This document shows positions 20,871 to 34,196 of a DNA stretch of 64,000 bases, piece after piece. Each line of letters begins with the position of its first letter. The stretch's first letter is position 1. The DNA is from Ctena decussata (Eukaryota > Mollusca > Bivalvia > Lucinida > Lucinidae), in assembly GCA_963989385.1 (NCBI GenBank), contig OZ022501.1:630001-694000 (forward strand). Reading direction: 5' to 3'. The notes under the pieces are model-generated. The model worked only from the letters and a program-made list of their open reading frames with translations. It was not told the origin of the DNA and did no database searches. The position numbers and the translations under genes are program-made.

Positions 20871-21213
20871 TACCTATTGATCCTAATAAATGCCCCTGCT
20901 CTAATAAATGCCCATCCCCCTTGCGTCTTTTCCGAAAATAATGTTTTGGTAATTTGCATGAATTCCTGTTTGCTTTACTGCATAAGGTAGCTCTTTTAAA
21001 TGGAGATCTACTCACAAAGGAAAAAAATTGCTCTTTAAGGAGTTGCTTCCTCTGAAAGTATACGCATCACCTTAATAATGCTTATAATATAAGAGGTATT
21101 TTGACAGCGGCTGATTTAGGCTCTAAATAATGCCCTCCCCACGCCCCTCCCCCCCCCCCCCCCAATTGCAAAATGCAGCGCCCGCGAGGGTATTTAATAG
21201 GATTAATACGGTA
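20871..21213. mobile_element. MITE with TACC...GGTA termini, copy 1
   Basis: The left end TACCTATTGATCCTAATAAA and the right end TTTAATAGGATTAATACGGTA are imperfect inverted repeats. A related element is at 42711-43030. The interior includes a run of Cs near 21150 and a Phe/Leu-poor non-coding body. Confidence 0.65.
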
Positions 21214-22329
21214 TACATACATGTACCATATTTCTTCTAGTATTAAAGACAGAGGTTTTTACCTTCCAATCCCAAACAAGAGTTGTCGGAAGACAACAAA
21301 GCGTGCCTCATGTTGGAAATGAAAATCACTACCTTAGCCTTCCTACCATCGTTCATTTTACGTTACGACATCGTTTCAAGCCTAATGTGTGCCTGATTCT
21401 CACAATCACAGAACCATGAAATGTAGGTCACAGAGATCTATAAATAATACCATTTGCAATGTCATACTGATCCACCATGTCAGGTATTATGTTAATCCAT
21501 CAGCGTTGGAAATATAAGGCAAAATCACTGGACCATGAATAAAGGTTTGCCTGATTCTCACAATCACTGAACCATGAAATGTAGGTCACAAAGATCTATA
21601 AATAGTATGAGGTCATTTGCAATGTCAAACTGATCCACTATGTCAGGTATTATGTTAATCCATCAAACAGTGTTGGAAATATAAGGCAAAATCACTGGAC
21701 CATGAATAAAGGTGTGCCTGATTCTCACAATCACTGAACCATGAAATGTAGGTCACAAAGATCTATAAATAGTATGAGGTCATTTGCAATGTCAGACTGA
21801 TCCACTATGTCAGGTATTATGTTAATCCATCAAACAGTGTTGGAAATACAAGGCAAAATCACTGGACCATGAATAAAGATCAAGGGCATCTATAGGAGTC
21901 AGCATGCATGCTTCGCAGCAGCTGCAATTATAGAGATATGCTTTTAATCACAAAGTATCTTTAAAACTATACATTTGCCTTAAAAACAATGCCAAACAGC
22001 AACGTGAGTCAACCAGTATGATGATTATAGCTGCTGTAGTTTGTGAGATACAGAGTTGAACATCGAGTTAAATGCAATTGTTAACATTGGTTAACCTGAT
22101 CACAGATGCCAACAAGGACGCTAACGCATACTTGGACTACGACGCCTGGGGTGTAACATAAGCTCTCCTTTACTTTCTCAAAGGCGCGCTTAAAATCTAT
22201 ATCCATGTTTTAAGATGGATCTAGATTTTCCAAACTGTTTTGGGAGAAGAAACACACATCTTAAAGCAGAATTTCACAAGACTGGCATATATTTTGGGTC
22301 ATTCTAGGAGGAAAACCCATTTAATAGCA
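21214..22329. repeat. Tandem repeat of ~165 bp and flanking non-coding DNA
   Basis: Three copies start at 21391, 21549 and 21716 with GCCTGATTCTCACAATCA; the last ends near 21880. Spacings are 158 and 167 bp. From 21885 to 22329 I see nothing recognisable. Confidence 0.75.
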
Positions 22330-22743
22330 AAACCAGAGGACCATTGGTCCTGAGGCTCACCTGAGTGTATTAATCCTCAGCACTCCAGGGTAAGTAATTC
22401 TGAGGCAAATTGTACAATACTGCTGAATATCAAATTTGTCCCAAGATTTTATGTCTGTCCTAGTTATCGGCAAGTTTGAAGAAGTTTTGATGAAAAATAA
22501 AGTTGCTATGCCCGGGAAAAGGTCAAATATGGGCTGTTTAAACACTCACGAGTAAAATGTACAATATAGCCAAATTTAAAACTCGTCTGAGACTTTATGC
22601 CTGTCCCCAGGTTATCAGCAATTTGAGCAAGTTCCAATAGAAACTATGGCCTCAATCCGAACAGTGGCCTCTAAACCACACTGCCCTTATGGCTACTAGA
22701 CTATGGGAAACCTTTACCTTTTCACCAAAATTGACCTTGCCAT
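22330..22743 (+). repeat. Hairpin-start repeat fragment and SINE tail fragment
   Basis: GAGGACCATTGGTCCTGAGG (about 22333) is a palindromic start like those of the hairpin-ended elements elsewhere in the window. From 22663 to 22728 the text CTGCCCTTATGGCTACTAGA...GGGAAACCTTTACCTTTT matches the 3' end of the SINE at 37947-38198, an isolated tail fragment. Confidence 0.55.
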
Positions 22744-24402
22744 AATCATACCCCCGCAAACTTTGTTTGGGGTGGGGTATACTGTTTTTACGTCCATCTA
22801 TCTGTCGGTCCGTAACACTGTTTTTTCCCTTAATATCTTAGAAAGGCAGTGATGGATATTCATCAATTTCTGTAGACACCGTGTGCCTATATAAGAACAT
22901 GGTTGAACAATTTCATTTACACATCTGTCACAGTGTCAGTAATGTATTATTTACATTGTAGGTGTTATATAGGTCTGCTTGTCTACCCTATATTTAACAA
23001 TATATTGTGTTTGTGAAACACTATGCCCCCAACCATATGCTTGCCTCTAAAGGTGTCAAACTTTAGAATGTCTAGGTCTGAAAACGAGTTACCTAATTCT
23101 ACTAAAATATTTGACACATCAAGAACAACTATTAAACCAAAAATCAGCTTCCTAGATCAAGCAATTCAGAAGTCGGAAAAATGCCAAATTGAAACAAGGG
23201 CCATAACTTCATCAATATTATACGGAATTGTCCCAAAAGTCAATCAGGTAATCTACTCCTCATATCCAATCAGTATACCAAATATCAAGGCCATAGCTCA
23301 AATACTTTTTGAGAAAACTTGCTAACAAGATAATCATCCCATTTTTCTTAAAGGGGCATAACTGGGAAAAGAAAAAAAAATATGTCAGCTAATTTTCAAT
23401 AAGGAATCCATATATGAAATTTCAAAACCCTATGCCTAGTGGTTCTTGAACTCAGAAGTTGCATAAGTATTGAACATCAGGGGAAGTAACTCCGTAACTA
23501 ATGAATGCAGAGCTACCTAACCTGTACTAAAATATTTAACCTATCAAGAACTACTACTATACCAAAAATTAATTTCTTAGCTCAAGCGGTTCAAGAGTTG
23601 GGAAAAGGCCAAAGTCAAACAAGGGCCATAACTCCATTAATATTTAACCGAATTGTCCTAAAAGTCAATAAGGTAATCTACTCCTCATACCCAATCCATA
23701 TACTAAATATCAAGGCCAAAGCTCAAATACTTTTTGAGATATCTTGCTAACAAGACAGTCATCTCATTTTACTAAAAGGGGCATAACTCCAAAAAGGGGA
23801 ATAACTGGGAAAAGAAAAAAAAATATGTGTCAGCTAATTTTCAATAAGGAATCCATATATGAAAACCCTGTACCCAGTGGTTCTTGAACTCAGTAGCTGC
23901 ATAAGTACTGACCATCAGGGTAATTAATGAATGCAGAGTTACCTAACCTGTACTAAAGTATTTAACACATCAAGAACTACTACTATACCAAAAATCAGCT
24001 TCCTAGCTCAAGGGGGTCAAAAGTTGGAAAAATGCCAAATTCCAACAAGGGCCATAACTCCATCAATATGTAATAGAATTGTCCCAAAAGTTAATCAGAT
24101 AATCTACCCCTCATACTTAATCAGTACACCAAATATCAAGGCCATAGCTCAAATACTTTTTGAGATATCTTGCTAACAAGATAGTCATATAATTTTTCCA
24201 AACGAGGCATAACTCCAAAAGGGGGAATAACTGGGAAAAGAAAAAAATTACATGCCAGCTAATTTTCCATGAGGAATCCATATATGAAGTTTCTAGACCC
24301 TAGCTAGCAGGGTTCTAGAGTTACAGCAAGCACGGAAAGTGTGACGCACACGGACAAGCCAAAAGCAATATGCCCCACCAACTTTTTCAAAGTTGGGGGC
24401 AT
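22744..24402 (+). repeat. Tandem array of a 426-bp unit in a hairpin-ended element
   Basis: It opens with CCCCCGCAAACTTTGTTTGG and closes with CCAACTTTTTCAAAGTTGGG, both palindromic. Between are three units; the second and third are 426 bp apart (homologous points 23505 and 23931). Parallel reading frames of 81-100 codons exist in each unit, but they share only repeat ancestry and carry no recognisable domain. A diverged single unit lies at 5107-5460. Confidence 0.7.
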
Positions 24403-24469
24403 AAAAAGTAGGGGTCAGTGGTCAATTCTCTTAGAGTTATTGCCCTTTGTAAAATTTCTTTAAGCAGTG

Positions 24470-25652
24470 TAAAACTTGTGTGCACACTATCTCTTTCACC
24501 AATGGCTGGAATTTGATTAAACTAGCACAGATAAATCATTCAGACATGGGAAAGAAGTGATTAGATTTTGGTAATCATGACCTTATTTTCAAGGTTACAT
24601 CAGCAATTTAAAACTCAAATTTTGATAGAAAAAGCTTGTGTGCATACTATCTCTTAAACCAACAGATAGAATTTGAACAATCTAGCACAGGTGCATCACT
24701 GGGACAAGGTAAAGCAGTGATTAGATTTTGATGACCTTGACCTCATTTTCAAGGTCACACTGGCACTTTTAAACTCAAATTTTAATTAAAAAAAAATATC
24801 TCCAGAATCAATGGCTGGAATTTTACCAAACTAGCACAGATACCGGTACATCATTAGGCTATGGGAAAGAAGTGAATAGATTTTGATGACCTTGACAGCA
24901 TTTTCAAGGTCACTACATTATAAAGACTCTTAAAATGAGCCTTGTATGCACTATATCTCATGAATCAATAAATGGAATTTGAGCAGACTAGCACAGATAC
25001 TTCACTGAGATTAGGGAAAGAAGTGCTTAGATTTTGGTGACCTTGATCTCATTTTCAAGGTAACACTGGCACTTTGAAACTCATTTTTGATTGGAGCTTG
25101 TTTCAATATCTTGTAAAGACAGTAATGGAATTTCACGAAATGTTACAGGAAGATTGACATCCACAAGATAAACATTTATAAACAATATTAAGGTCTATGG
25201 GCCAATGCTATTTGAGTTATTCCCCTTTGTAGTTAGGAAATTTTCTTTATTGACCATTACTGTGTGGGAGGTATCTAATAAGCATTGCTTATTGACCATT
25301 TTTCATTTATGTTAAGATTGACGCAGAGTCATCATTTGAACAAATTACAATGGGCCTGAGCCCCAAATGCTACATACAAGCCACAATGTCATTGAACTTT
25401 GGGTTCTGGAGAGGAAAATTTACCATGTATGGGTGTGACAGCCATCATGTGACCCAGATCCTGCAAACAAACTTTCATTTCCCCTGCCCCATGTAGGCTT
25501 CAATTGGCCCTGTGGTTTTAAAGGAGATGTTTAAAAAAGTTGACAGGTCATTGATGGACAGACGACAGGCAATGGAAGAAACAGCCTACCTATACTATAA
25601 GCTCACCTATGCACCTAAAGGCCCAAGTGAGCTAATAAATATGGTATACAAA
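24470..25652 (+). repeat. Tandem array of ~160 bp, then non-coding DNA
   Basis: Four to five diverged units share AACTAGCACAGAT and GATTTTGATGACCTTGACCT-like segments between 24480 and 25100. From 25100 to 25640 the DNA is non-coding and ends with AAGCTCACCTATG...GTGAGCTAATAAA, another hairpin-element-like right end. Confidence 0.65.
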
Positions 25653-26763
25653 CAAGAGGCCCACGGGCCACAAAGCTCACCAGATCTCTAGCTCAAAATT
25701 GCTATCAAAATTACTGTCACATTTGTACAGCCTAATACAAAATATTCAACTACAAAGTCTCAGTCTGAAAGTCTGTTGAGTTGATAACAAAATATATAAC
25801 TATTTTCCATATTTTGATTGCAGTAAATGCCATTTTTCAATTTTCCCCATTATAAGTCAATGCAACTCTAAGTTGCCATAGCAACCTAACGAAAGAGCCG
25901 ATTTTCATCAAAAACACAAACTTTCAACCCCCCCCCCCCCCAGCCTAAGGATACTAGAGATGAAATCTGGGCCTTATTGGCCCAGTGACATCTGAGGAGA
26001 TAATTTTGTAAGTTGTTTTTTCCATTATTTTTGCATTTTGGTTTCCATGACAACCAGTAAATGGAGCAGTGGGTTCAAAAACAATAAAGCTAATAGAAGA
26101 CTTCTTAAAGGAACATTTCTATAAAAGTTATGTCAACATATCTGCAATGGCTAGGCAGTAAATGCCATTATTCAATTTTCCCCATTATAAGTCTATGGGA
26201 ACTCTAAGTTGCCATAGCAACCAAACTAAAGGACAGATTTTCATAAAAAACACAAACTTTCAATACCCCAGCCTAAGGATACTACAGATGAAATCTGGGC
26301 CTTGTCGGCACAGTGGTTACAGAGGAGATAATTTTTAAGTATTTTTTCCATTTTTTTTTTTCATTTTGGTTTCCATGGCAACCAATAAAAGGGGCACTGG
26401 GCCAAAAACATACAGCTGATAGAAGACTTCTCAAGGAACATTTCTATAAAAGTTTTGTCAACATATCTGCAATGGCCTGGCAGAAAATGTCATTTTTCAA
26501 TTTTCCCCATTATAAGTCTATGGGAACTCTAAGTTGCCATAGCAACCAAACTGAAGGGCAGATTTTCATAAAAAACACAAACTTTCAATCCCCCAGCCCA
26601 AGGATGCTACAGATGAAATTTGGGCCCAATCGGCCCAGCGGCTTCAGAGGAGATGTTGTTTAAAAGTGTTGACGGACATACGACGACGGACGACGACGAC
26701 GACGACGACGGACACTGCCTATCCTATAAGCTCCCCCGGAGCCTTCGGCTCTGGTGAGCTAAA
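25653..26763 (+). mobile_element. Hairpin-ended element with ~320-bp tandem units
   Basis: The left end CAAGAGGCCCACGGGCCACA is palindromic, and the right end CCGGAGCCTTCGGCTCTGG is a stem-loop followed by TGAGCTAAAA. Three units share CATTATAAGTCTATGGGAAC and GTTGCCATAGCAACC (near 25850, 26170 and 26500). A (GAC)n run precedes the end. The 116-codon frame at 26313-26663 lies wholly in repeat units. Confidence 0.7.
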
Positions 26764-27079
26764 AATATAACAAAACAAAAATTGAGACTTGAGATTTATT
26801 TCATCACCTGTCTTATCAGTGATATAACATCATCTAAACAATATTTACATGCATTTTAAAATGAAAATAATATGCAGCAATTCTTAACAGACAGCTTGTG
26901 TAACTAGAAAAGGTGCTAACTCAGACCAGCCTGATTATCTGCACAGTATATGATCTGGGTCTTTTTCTGTGACTGCCAACATTATAATAGTGAAACATGG
27001 TGCCTCTGTTTGGTCTGCACAGGTGTGCAAGCTGATCTGTTTCATAGCTGTTGGCACATGCCTTAGGCCTAAAAAAAAT

Positions 27080-27325
27080 TGTGTTTCAGGTTACTCGACC
27101 GTGCCTATTTTTTTGCAACCAACCCTAAATTTTTTTTAGTATTTTTAGGGGATTTTAAAGGGATTTTCCTATTCGGCCATATTGTTTTCCTATTGTCCCC
27201 ATGTCAAAACTTCAATTTTCCAATTCGTCCATATTGTTTTCCTATCGTCCCCATGTAAAAACTTTAATAAAAATATTATCCGACCTGCTGTCCCTATTTT
27301 GAAATTTCATGTAACCTGAAACACA
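27080..27325. mobile_element. Short inverted-repeat element, 246 bp
   Basis: TGTGTTTCAGGTTA at 27080 is mirrored by GTAACCTGAAACACA at 27311-27325. Internal motifs CCTATTGTCCCCATGT and CCTATCGTCCCCATGT form a direct pair. No coding potential. Confidence 0.6.
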
Positions 27326-27491
27326 TATTTTTTTTTCAACCTTACTGCAGTCTCACATGTGATGTGCAGTATAAATTAATAGAGGATCTTACACAAGTGG
27401 TCATTTTATATGAAATTCATGAAACAAGCTTTCAGAGAGTTTCATATATGAAATGATCATGAGTGTAAGATTTTGTTTATCATATTACCCT

Positions 27492-27561
27492 TTAACCCTA
27501 TTGCACTCAGAAAGGCCAAAATTGTATACAATTTTGGCCTTTCTGAGTGCAATAGGGTTAA
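27492..27561. mobile_element. Perfect 70-bp palindrome with TTAA ends
   Basis: The sequence is exactly self-complementary over 35+35 bp, beginning TTAACCCTATTGCACTCAG and centred on TTGTA|TACAA. A diverged copy of the same length is at 31580-31649. TTAA at both ends is the target used by piggyBac-type elements, so this may be a minimal all-TIR MITE. Confidence 0.85.
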
Positions 27562-28829
27562 AATGGGATTTCATCGCCTTCAAAGTAAATATTACTTCCA
27601 TAAGAAACCGCATTGCTGACATTGGGGTTGTCAATGACATTACATGTATGCGCCAAAATGTAATTACACATGTGGTTATATGATTTCTATGACACAATGT
27701 TATCCACTGATTCTTACACAGTGCACCTATAGAAGCAATGGACAGTTTCTGTGTTTTATTCTGCAACAATTGTTTCCGAGCATGTGAGTCTAACTGCTGA
27801 CATCACTGGAAAATTAATGGTTTTAGGGGCCCCAATACTTAAGCACAACTGTAGTTGTCTCTTTGGTTATAATGGCAGGCAAACAATGGAAAAGAAAGGA
27901 TACAAAGAAAGTACTAGTCCTATGCAGGAGGGAGTCTGCTTTCTACCAGAGCAAGGTTTTACCCACATCACTTACTGCTTCGTAGACTTTTAAACACCAA
28001 ACATACATCACAAATATATATTTTCAACATCAGCTTTTCAAGTGGCTACCCTTACTTAACTGATCCCGATCTTTCAACTAGACTTTATATATCCAAGCTT
28101 ATTCTCTTGACAAATGTTCAGCAATAACACCTGGCCTCAAGACAAGCAACACTTTTGTCATACAAAGCATATAACTAAGGCTAATATCTTGTATTCATTT
28201 TTTCTCTTCTTTAAGTAGTTTAGTTGGTTCCTGGTTGATCATGTGACCTCTAAATATGGAAGTCATGTAACCTTGGTAACTTCCAGAAATAATGGTACAC
28301 ACCTTGGGGTACTGAGTGAAAATATCAGCCAAATCAGACTGAGATTGTTGAAGTTATGGCTTCTGAGGTATGGGTACTCCCATTTTAGGGCCAGGTGAAT
28401 AACTGGTTAAGGGTAAGGTGACCTACACTTTGAAAATACAGGCCCAGATGAGTAAGTTGGTCTCAGTCTTTGCTGTTCATACAACATGTCCAAAGGTAAT
28501 TTTTATTTTTTTCTGTCACAACTGTTATACAGCTATACATGTATCAGGCCAAATGTTATGATTACCTACCTAAGACAATACAAGGAAGGGCTAAGGTACA
28601 GACTTTTAAAGACATATCTACTACCCTCACCTCTATTGATGAAGCAAAATAATATAATAATGGCTCCCATTACTTCTGTGGTTTTACCAGAATCTAGGCT
28701 ATTATAGAACTTGAGGTTAGAGCACTTAGAGCAATTTGCTGTCCTGCCTGTCTTGAAGAAACATGTCAGTCTTGGCAACTAAAATACTTGTACCATGGTT
28801 GAAAAGCTGATTGTCAAAAGTACTAAATA

Positions 28830-29005
28830 CAGTTCAATCTCAATGGCTTGAACCCTGACAGATCATCAACCCTGCCTGCCTAGAACTCCTTCCTGGGTCC
28901 ATAGAGGTTACTTTATATAGAAACTAACCATGGGTGGCTAGAACTACCCTTGGCTGGAACTAAATTCATGGTCCCAAGGTTTTTCAAGCCATTGAAGTTC
29001 TCCTG
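28830..29005. mobile_element. TA-flanked MITE with CAGT termini, copy 1
   Basis: CAGTTCAATCTCAATGGCTT at the left matches AAGCCATTGAAGTTCTCCTG at the right as inverted repeats. TA flanks both ends (28828-28829, 29006-29007). A sister copy lies at 37006-37179. Confidence 0.7.
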
Positions 29006-31258
29006 TATGATTTAATAGATACTAACAAGACGAATTTAAATTTCTCTATGGCAACCTAATAAAAACTGCATTGAAAAGTTAGACATCATTCATTATGACG
29101 TCATTTCATGGTCATTATGACATCATTCCATGGAAGTTTATCTCCCCAAAAGGATTGCCAGAATAAAGCAATGCCATTTGACCCATATATATGTAAAACA
29201 ATTTAATGTGAAATTTTAGCTTCATAACAGTGTAAAAAATAAACTGTTGGAGTTATAACAAAACTTTTAAAAGTGGCTAACCCACATTTCAGTTTGGCCA
29301 TTTTCAGGTGATATGTGATTATTTCACCTGTTCTTTCACTTCAAAGCAAGCACTGGGCATAAATAAACCATGACACATAATAGTGTTTTTATTCTGTCCT
29401 CATCTTATGAGGACAGAATAAACTAGAATGTGTCCATAGGACATGGATGCCCCCGCCTAGTGCCCTAAGTAAGATGGTGCCTTGTTTAAGGTACTGGCAC
29501 TTGTAGGGTAACTAGGTTCACAAAGGCGGACTTGTGTGGTACAAGTTTTATTGTTTTCCTTAGGCAGATATAGTGTGCTTCTCGGATCAATAAAAGTGAG
29601 AGTGTGTGTGTGTGTGGGGTGGGGGGGAGGTTTATATGATCTCACTGCAGGAAAGGGAATTCAGAAACAAAACTTGCCTATCTGCACATGGTAACAAGGA
29701 ACAGATAAACAATTTAACTCATCAAATTTTATGCTGCTGAGGCAAACAGAAAAGTAGTACCTACGTATCAGATTCTGCAAGTCACAAACAAGACAATGAT
29801 ATAAATGCAATATTAATTTGTAACATCTAAAATCTATGCCATCCCATTTCCCATCAAGAAAATATTAACAACATTTGTTACTCAAAACTATAAATGAGTG
29901 GACGAGTTATGAACTGGTAATCTGTTGACTGAAAATTCATCTCAGTTGTGAATATATTTTACTTACCATGAGATCACAAATTAATGAAGTTTCAAACCAT
30001 CCTTAGGTTCAAATATACCACATTTTTACGACCAGATTTGCCACCTAACCTCTTCAATTCCCTAATTTCTGTAACCATGCTACATGTAATTGCATTACTT
30101 GAAATTGGGCTGTTACTCCTAATGGAAAAAATTTGCTCCTCCAAGGAGCAAATTCTTTCTTTTAAAGGTAGCTGCCAAGGAGGAGGGAGCAGTGCCAGGA
30201 CTATCTCACATATGTCCTTTCCCTTTCAACAGAATCAGTATATTTTCTGAAGACTGCAACAGACACTAATTTTCAAATTCCCTGATTTTTCAAGTACTTT
30301 CCAAATTTCCCTGACTAACCACATAACTCCCTGACTTTTCCCTGACCTGGAAAAAAATAATTTTCCAGATGCTTTTCCCTGACTATGGCAACCCTGGTGG
30401 TCCCTAAAATGGTGTTTCTAAGGGTGCAACAACCTATGTCATTTAGCACATGACCTTCATTGTCTGGTATGTGACAAACTGATCAAAACCCACCTCTCTG
30501 GACATCTATTTAAAATACCAACAAAACCCTCCACTCACAACAATCCCCCCCCCCCCCCATTTTGCACCATAAACCTGACCTCATGTATTGTTGTAGATAT
30601 CACAAACACAAAATATGTCATTGTGTTTTTATGGGAAAATTTTGCATACTCATCAAAATTTCAGAAGCTAGCTTTTGTGTGGTATGATTGCTCTTTATCA
30701 ACAGATTTGGTTCATTTTGCGGCTTTCTGGAGGTGACTTATGACAAGTTCTAAATACCAAAAACCATACAAAAGAACTCCACGGAATGTGCTGTCTCTTT
30801 GTCAGCTCATTATCACGGAAGAGAGCTCAACGCAAACACTCGACAAAAGTTTATCCCACCGACACCAACTCAGGAAAGTAATTTACATCCCTTCCTTCCC
30901 CTATTGACAGGTGAGACATAAATGGTGTAACCTTGAGAATACATCTCAAGCTGATGACGTCTGTTGTAAGCTTTGGTTTTACAACCAGTCACATCTATGA
31001 TTGTAACCATACATACCTCGCAATTTCCTGAACCCCTGCAGCTTTCATTTCATTTTATCCAATCAGATACATGTATGCATTAAGGCGAATTTTCTGGGGA
31101 AGTAACTCTGCTAATTCTATTTTAACCTCCTTTTTGTAATGAGGATTAACTCTTATAGGAAAGAATTTGGTCCTCCAAAAATGGCAGAAAAAAAGTGTAG
31201 TCTATCCGTACACCTTAGAAAAGGAGTGCTGATAAACTGTGCCAACCCTGACTGGAAA

Positions 31259-31460
31259 ACAGTCAACTCTCAATATGCACACTTATATCTCAGTGTACCC
31301 TCTTATATCAAGGCATATAGTTTGGACACATTGCCTATTTTTCCTTACATTTCAACATCTATCATCTCAAACTACTGGCATCGCCAAGTAAATTTTCTTT
31401 ACTTTGAGGTATCAGTAGTTTGGGATGAGCTTCAACTCTGAGATATCAAGAGTTGACTGT
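31259..31460. mobile_element. TIR element with ACAGTCAACTCT termini
   Basis: ACAGTCAACTCTCAATAT at the left and ATATCAAGAGTTGACTGT at the right are inverted repeats around a ~165-bp non-coding core. The core has an internal ATCTCAAACTACTG/CAGTAGTTTGGGAT pair, giving a cloverleaf-like fold. Confidence 0.6.
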
Positions 31461-31579
31461 TCTCTTTAGCACCAGTCAGATCTGGGATTACAGTTTACTT
31501 GTCATTTCTAAACAATAACGAGTAAATATTGTTATATTGATGAATAAGAAATGAAACTACAGACAGAATGACTACACCC

Positions 31580-31649
31580 TTAACCCTACTGCAGTCAAAA
31601 AGACCAAAATTGTATACAATTTTGGCCTTTCTGAGAGCAGTAGGGTTAA
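31580..31649. mobile_element. 70-bp TTAA palindrome, diverged copy
   Basis: Same length and same central TTGTATACAA as 27492-27561, with a few mismatches between the arms. TTAA is at both ends. Confidence 0.75.
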
Positions 31650-31805
31650 AATAGTTACAATCTTGAGACAGAGAAGAGATATTACAGACTTGCTTCTCAT
31701 TTTCAGGCCTGGTAAATGAACAATTCTATTCCCACTTGGAAATCAAAAATTTCAACCTTCTGCATATGGACAGCCAAACTAAAACAATGCTATTCATGTC
31801 CATAT

Positions 31806-31984
31806 GGAGCTAAATTGAGCAGCAACATGACAAAACCAACAAAGTGGCATGTGCGTCCTGCGAAGACTCACATCAGCCTAGGCATCTGCCCAGTCTGACC
31901 AGAGCCTTCGCTGTCTGCAAGGCCGATCAGAGTCTTTGCATGGCACACATGCCACTTTGTTAGTTTTGTCAAGTCAAGGCTCAA
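31806..31984. mobile_element. GATCAG fold-back MITE, copy 1
   Basis: One of nine copies of a family whose arms read GAGCCATGACATG...AACCAACAAAGTGGCATGTG and the reverse complement. Each arm contains a smaller imperfect hairpin around CAGATCAGCCTGGGCATC/CCCAGTCTGATCAGAGTC. This copy lacks part of the centre. Confidence 0.75.
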
Positions 31985-32332
31985 TTGTACAAAATTCAAG
32001 CTTTGTAAAAGACAAACAGGTAGAGGTATCACAAAACTACCAAAAGTGGCCAATCCAAAATTTCTGTTTGTCAACTTCCAGGTGGTTGGTGCTAACTTCA
32101 CCAGTTTGTTTTACTTCAAAGGAAATAATTATGGGCACAAGCTCATTTTTAAGACATAAGAGCCCAACAGCACTTCTATATTTTGACTAACTACATGTAT
32201 TTGCAAATGCTTGTATTTTCAATTTCTAGGTGAAAATGGAATTGCCAGTTTCCCTGTATAACTTTAAAATATATAAAGAAGATTTCTAGGTGAAAATGGA
32301 ATTGCCTATTTTACAGGCATAATTTTAAAATA

Positions 32333-32501
32333 CAGTCAAACCGGGTCACCCCAGGGGACCAACAAAAATGGGCAGCTTAAAACAGGTGACCCCTAAATAC
32401 AGGTTCATTTGCACTGTATTTTGGTTTAAGGGACCCAAAAAAGTGGCTGCTAAAGACAGGTGGCTCCTTAATACAGTGACCCCTTAAGATAGGTTTGACG
32501 G
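32333..32501. mobile_element. TA-flanked MITE with CAGTCAAACC termini
   Basis: CAGTCAAACCGGGTCACC at the left is matched by a GGTTTGACGG right end, with TA on each side (32331-32332, 32502-32503). Internal repeats of GGTGACCCCTAAATACAGG type. No coding potential. Confidence 0.7.
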
Positions 32502-33199
32502 TACATAAATATCTTTTAGACATTGATAAGATACTGTTTCAATTTTTTTGTTTCAATTGTTGATATGCAAGTTCTAGAAGATTGAAACATGGTGCTTCTT
32601 TTTTCTCAGATATATATCCTTCAAGAGGACCTTAAGTTTGGCACATGTTCTTTCATACAGTGTAATAATAAAACTGACAAACTGGTGAGATTTTCATGTG
32701 TCATGATCTATAGAATATATTTTCTAAACTCAATGACTAAGAATATATACACATTTACAAGACTGTACATTCATGCTAATGTTCAATGGAAGTTAAGATA
32801 TTGTTTCACATACATGAAATGCAATAACATTTTCAAAAATAACCACTATAGAGATAAAATAACAAATATGTGCTGCATTGTAAGGAGACCTTGTTATCTG
32901 GATATAAAATGGAATCTCCTCTTTCTAGAATAACCCTAAATATCTAAAGTCTTATGAAATTCTGTTATGAGTTCTTCCATTCCAAAACATCTCCAAAATC
33001 TAGATCTGTCTTATCAGATGGATCTAGATTAAACTATAAAGATCATTTTTGAATGGATAAAAACATAGTCTTATAACTGAAGATATATGGTATGCTGTAC
33101 ATTTTCAACTGGGCTGCATGTGTGTAGAGATAGGGTCATAAGGATATGCACAAAAAGATACTTGCGTAAGGCTAATTTGGGCATATACAGTTCACAAAT

Positions 33200-33424
33200 G
33201 AGCGGTGACATGATGAAACAAAGCTCAACTAAGACTCAGATCAGCCTGAGCATCCACCCAGTCTGATCAGACTCTTTGCTATGCATTTAAAGGGTAGTTA
33301 AGGGTCTAAAGCTAGCACCAGGCAGACAGCAAAGACTCTGATCAGACTGGGCAGATGCTCAGGCTGCTCTGAGTCTTTGCTGGTCACACATGCTGCTTTG
33401 TTGGTTTTGTCATGTCACAGCTCA
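33200..33424. mobile_element. GATCAG fold-back MITE, copy 2
   Basis: Begins GAGCGGTGACATGATG and ends CATGTCACAGCTC. The centre has the family-specific GGGTCTAAAGCTAGCACCA. Full length. Confidence 0.75.
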
Positions 33425-34196
33425 AACAAGACAGGTCTTCTAACAATGGAGCTCATATAATATTGATATATATGACTAACAACTTTTTCGATGATTCTCT
33501 AAACTTTGGTGCTGTGACTCAAAGAAAATGTCATAAATAAAATTAACAAATGGATGCTGAATAATAATAACTTATTGCTTATAAAGCATCGCGGAAAAAC
33601 ATTTCACCTATCAAGGTTTTGCTTCTACCATACCATGTCTATATAACTTATTCACTTTGAAGACTGCTAAAATTTTCCGTATACACTGACGAGAACTGTA
33701 TCTTCAAACTTTCTCTTAATGCTACTTATAAACATCCGCAATGAACTTTCACAAAATTATCACAGACTGAAAATTCATTTAATTCTGAAATCATCATTTA
33801 TCTGACGGTACAGTCACTATTAACATGAATAGCAAATAGTTTGCTATTAAATTATAACAATCTTCATTAGTTAGAATTTGACTACAGTTGGTGTGCCATT
33901 TGTGACTGTTCTTGAAACAAAAATAAGCAGGTTCTAAGAATCCTTTGTCTGTAATCATGATTTCAAATACCTGGAAGAGAAATACAATTTCTTTATAAAA
34001 CATGTAACAGTATAATAAGGTTTATGGGTGCACCTTCAAGTTTTTCTGACATTTTTTACAAATGGGGAGTAACTTTCATAACTCCTGTTTGCTTTCCTGC
34101 ACAATAATGCCCTTTTTTCTTTTCTTTTTCTGAAAGATCTACTCTTTAGAGAGAAACTCTCCTTGGAAGACAAGCCTTTCTTTTAAGAATTAAGAA

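Larger units (their letters stand above)
27562..31579. other. Gene-poor interval
   Basis: I recognise no exon here. It holds a TA-flanked MITE (28830-29005), a short (GT)n run near 29600, a C run near 30545, a TIR element (31259-31460) and several copies of a dispersed motif AGCAAATTCTTTC (for example about 30147). The DNA around 30780-30960 is richer in GC and CG than its surroundings and could be an old regulatory region, but nothing specific supports this. Confidence 0.5.

Noticed and set aside
23023..24176. Three parallel plus-strand frames with similar peptides (81-100 codons)
   Set aside because: They lie in successive 426-bp repeat units and contain no known domain; codon pattern is AT-driven.
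33796..33970. Possible alternative last exon of the kinase gene (good acceptor, 58 codons)
   Set aside because: The peptide has no similarity to the CILK1/MAK tail and lies downstream of the recognised stop and poly-A signal. Splice-like sites occur by chance.
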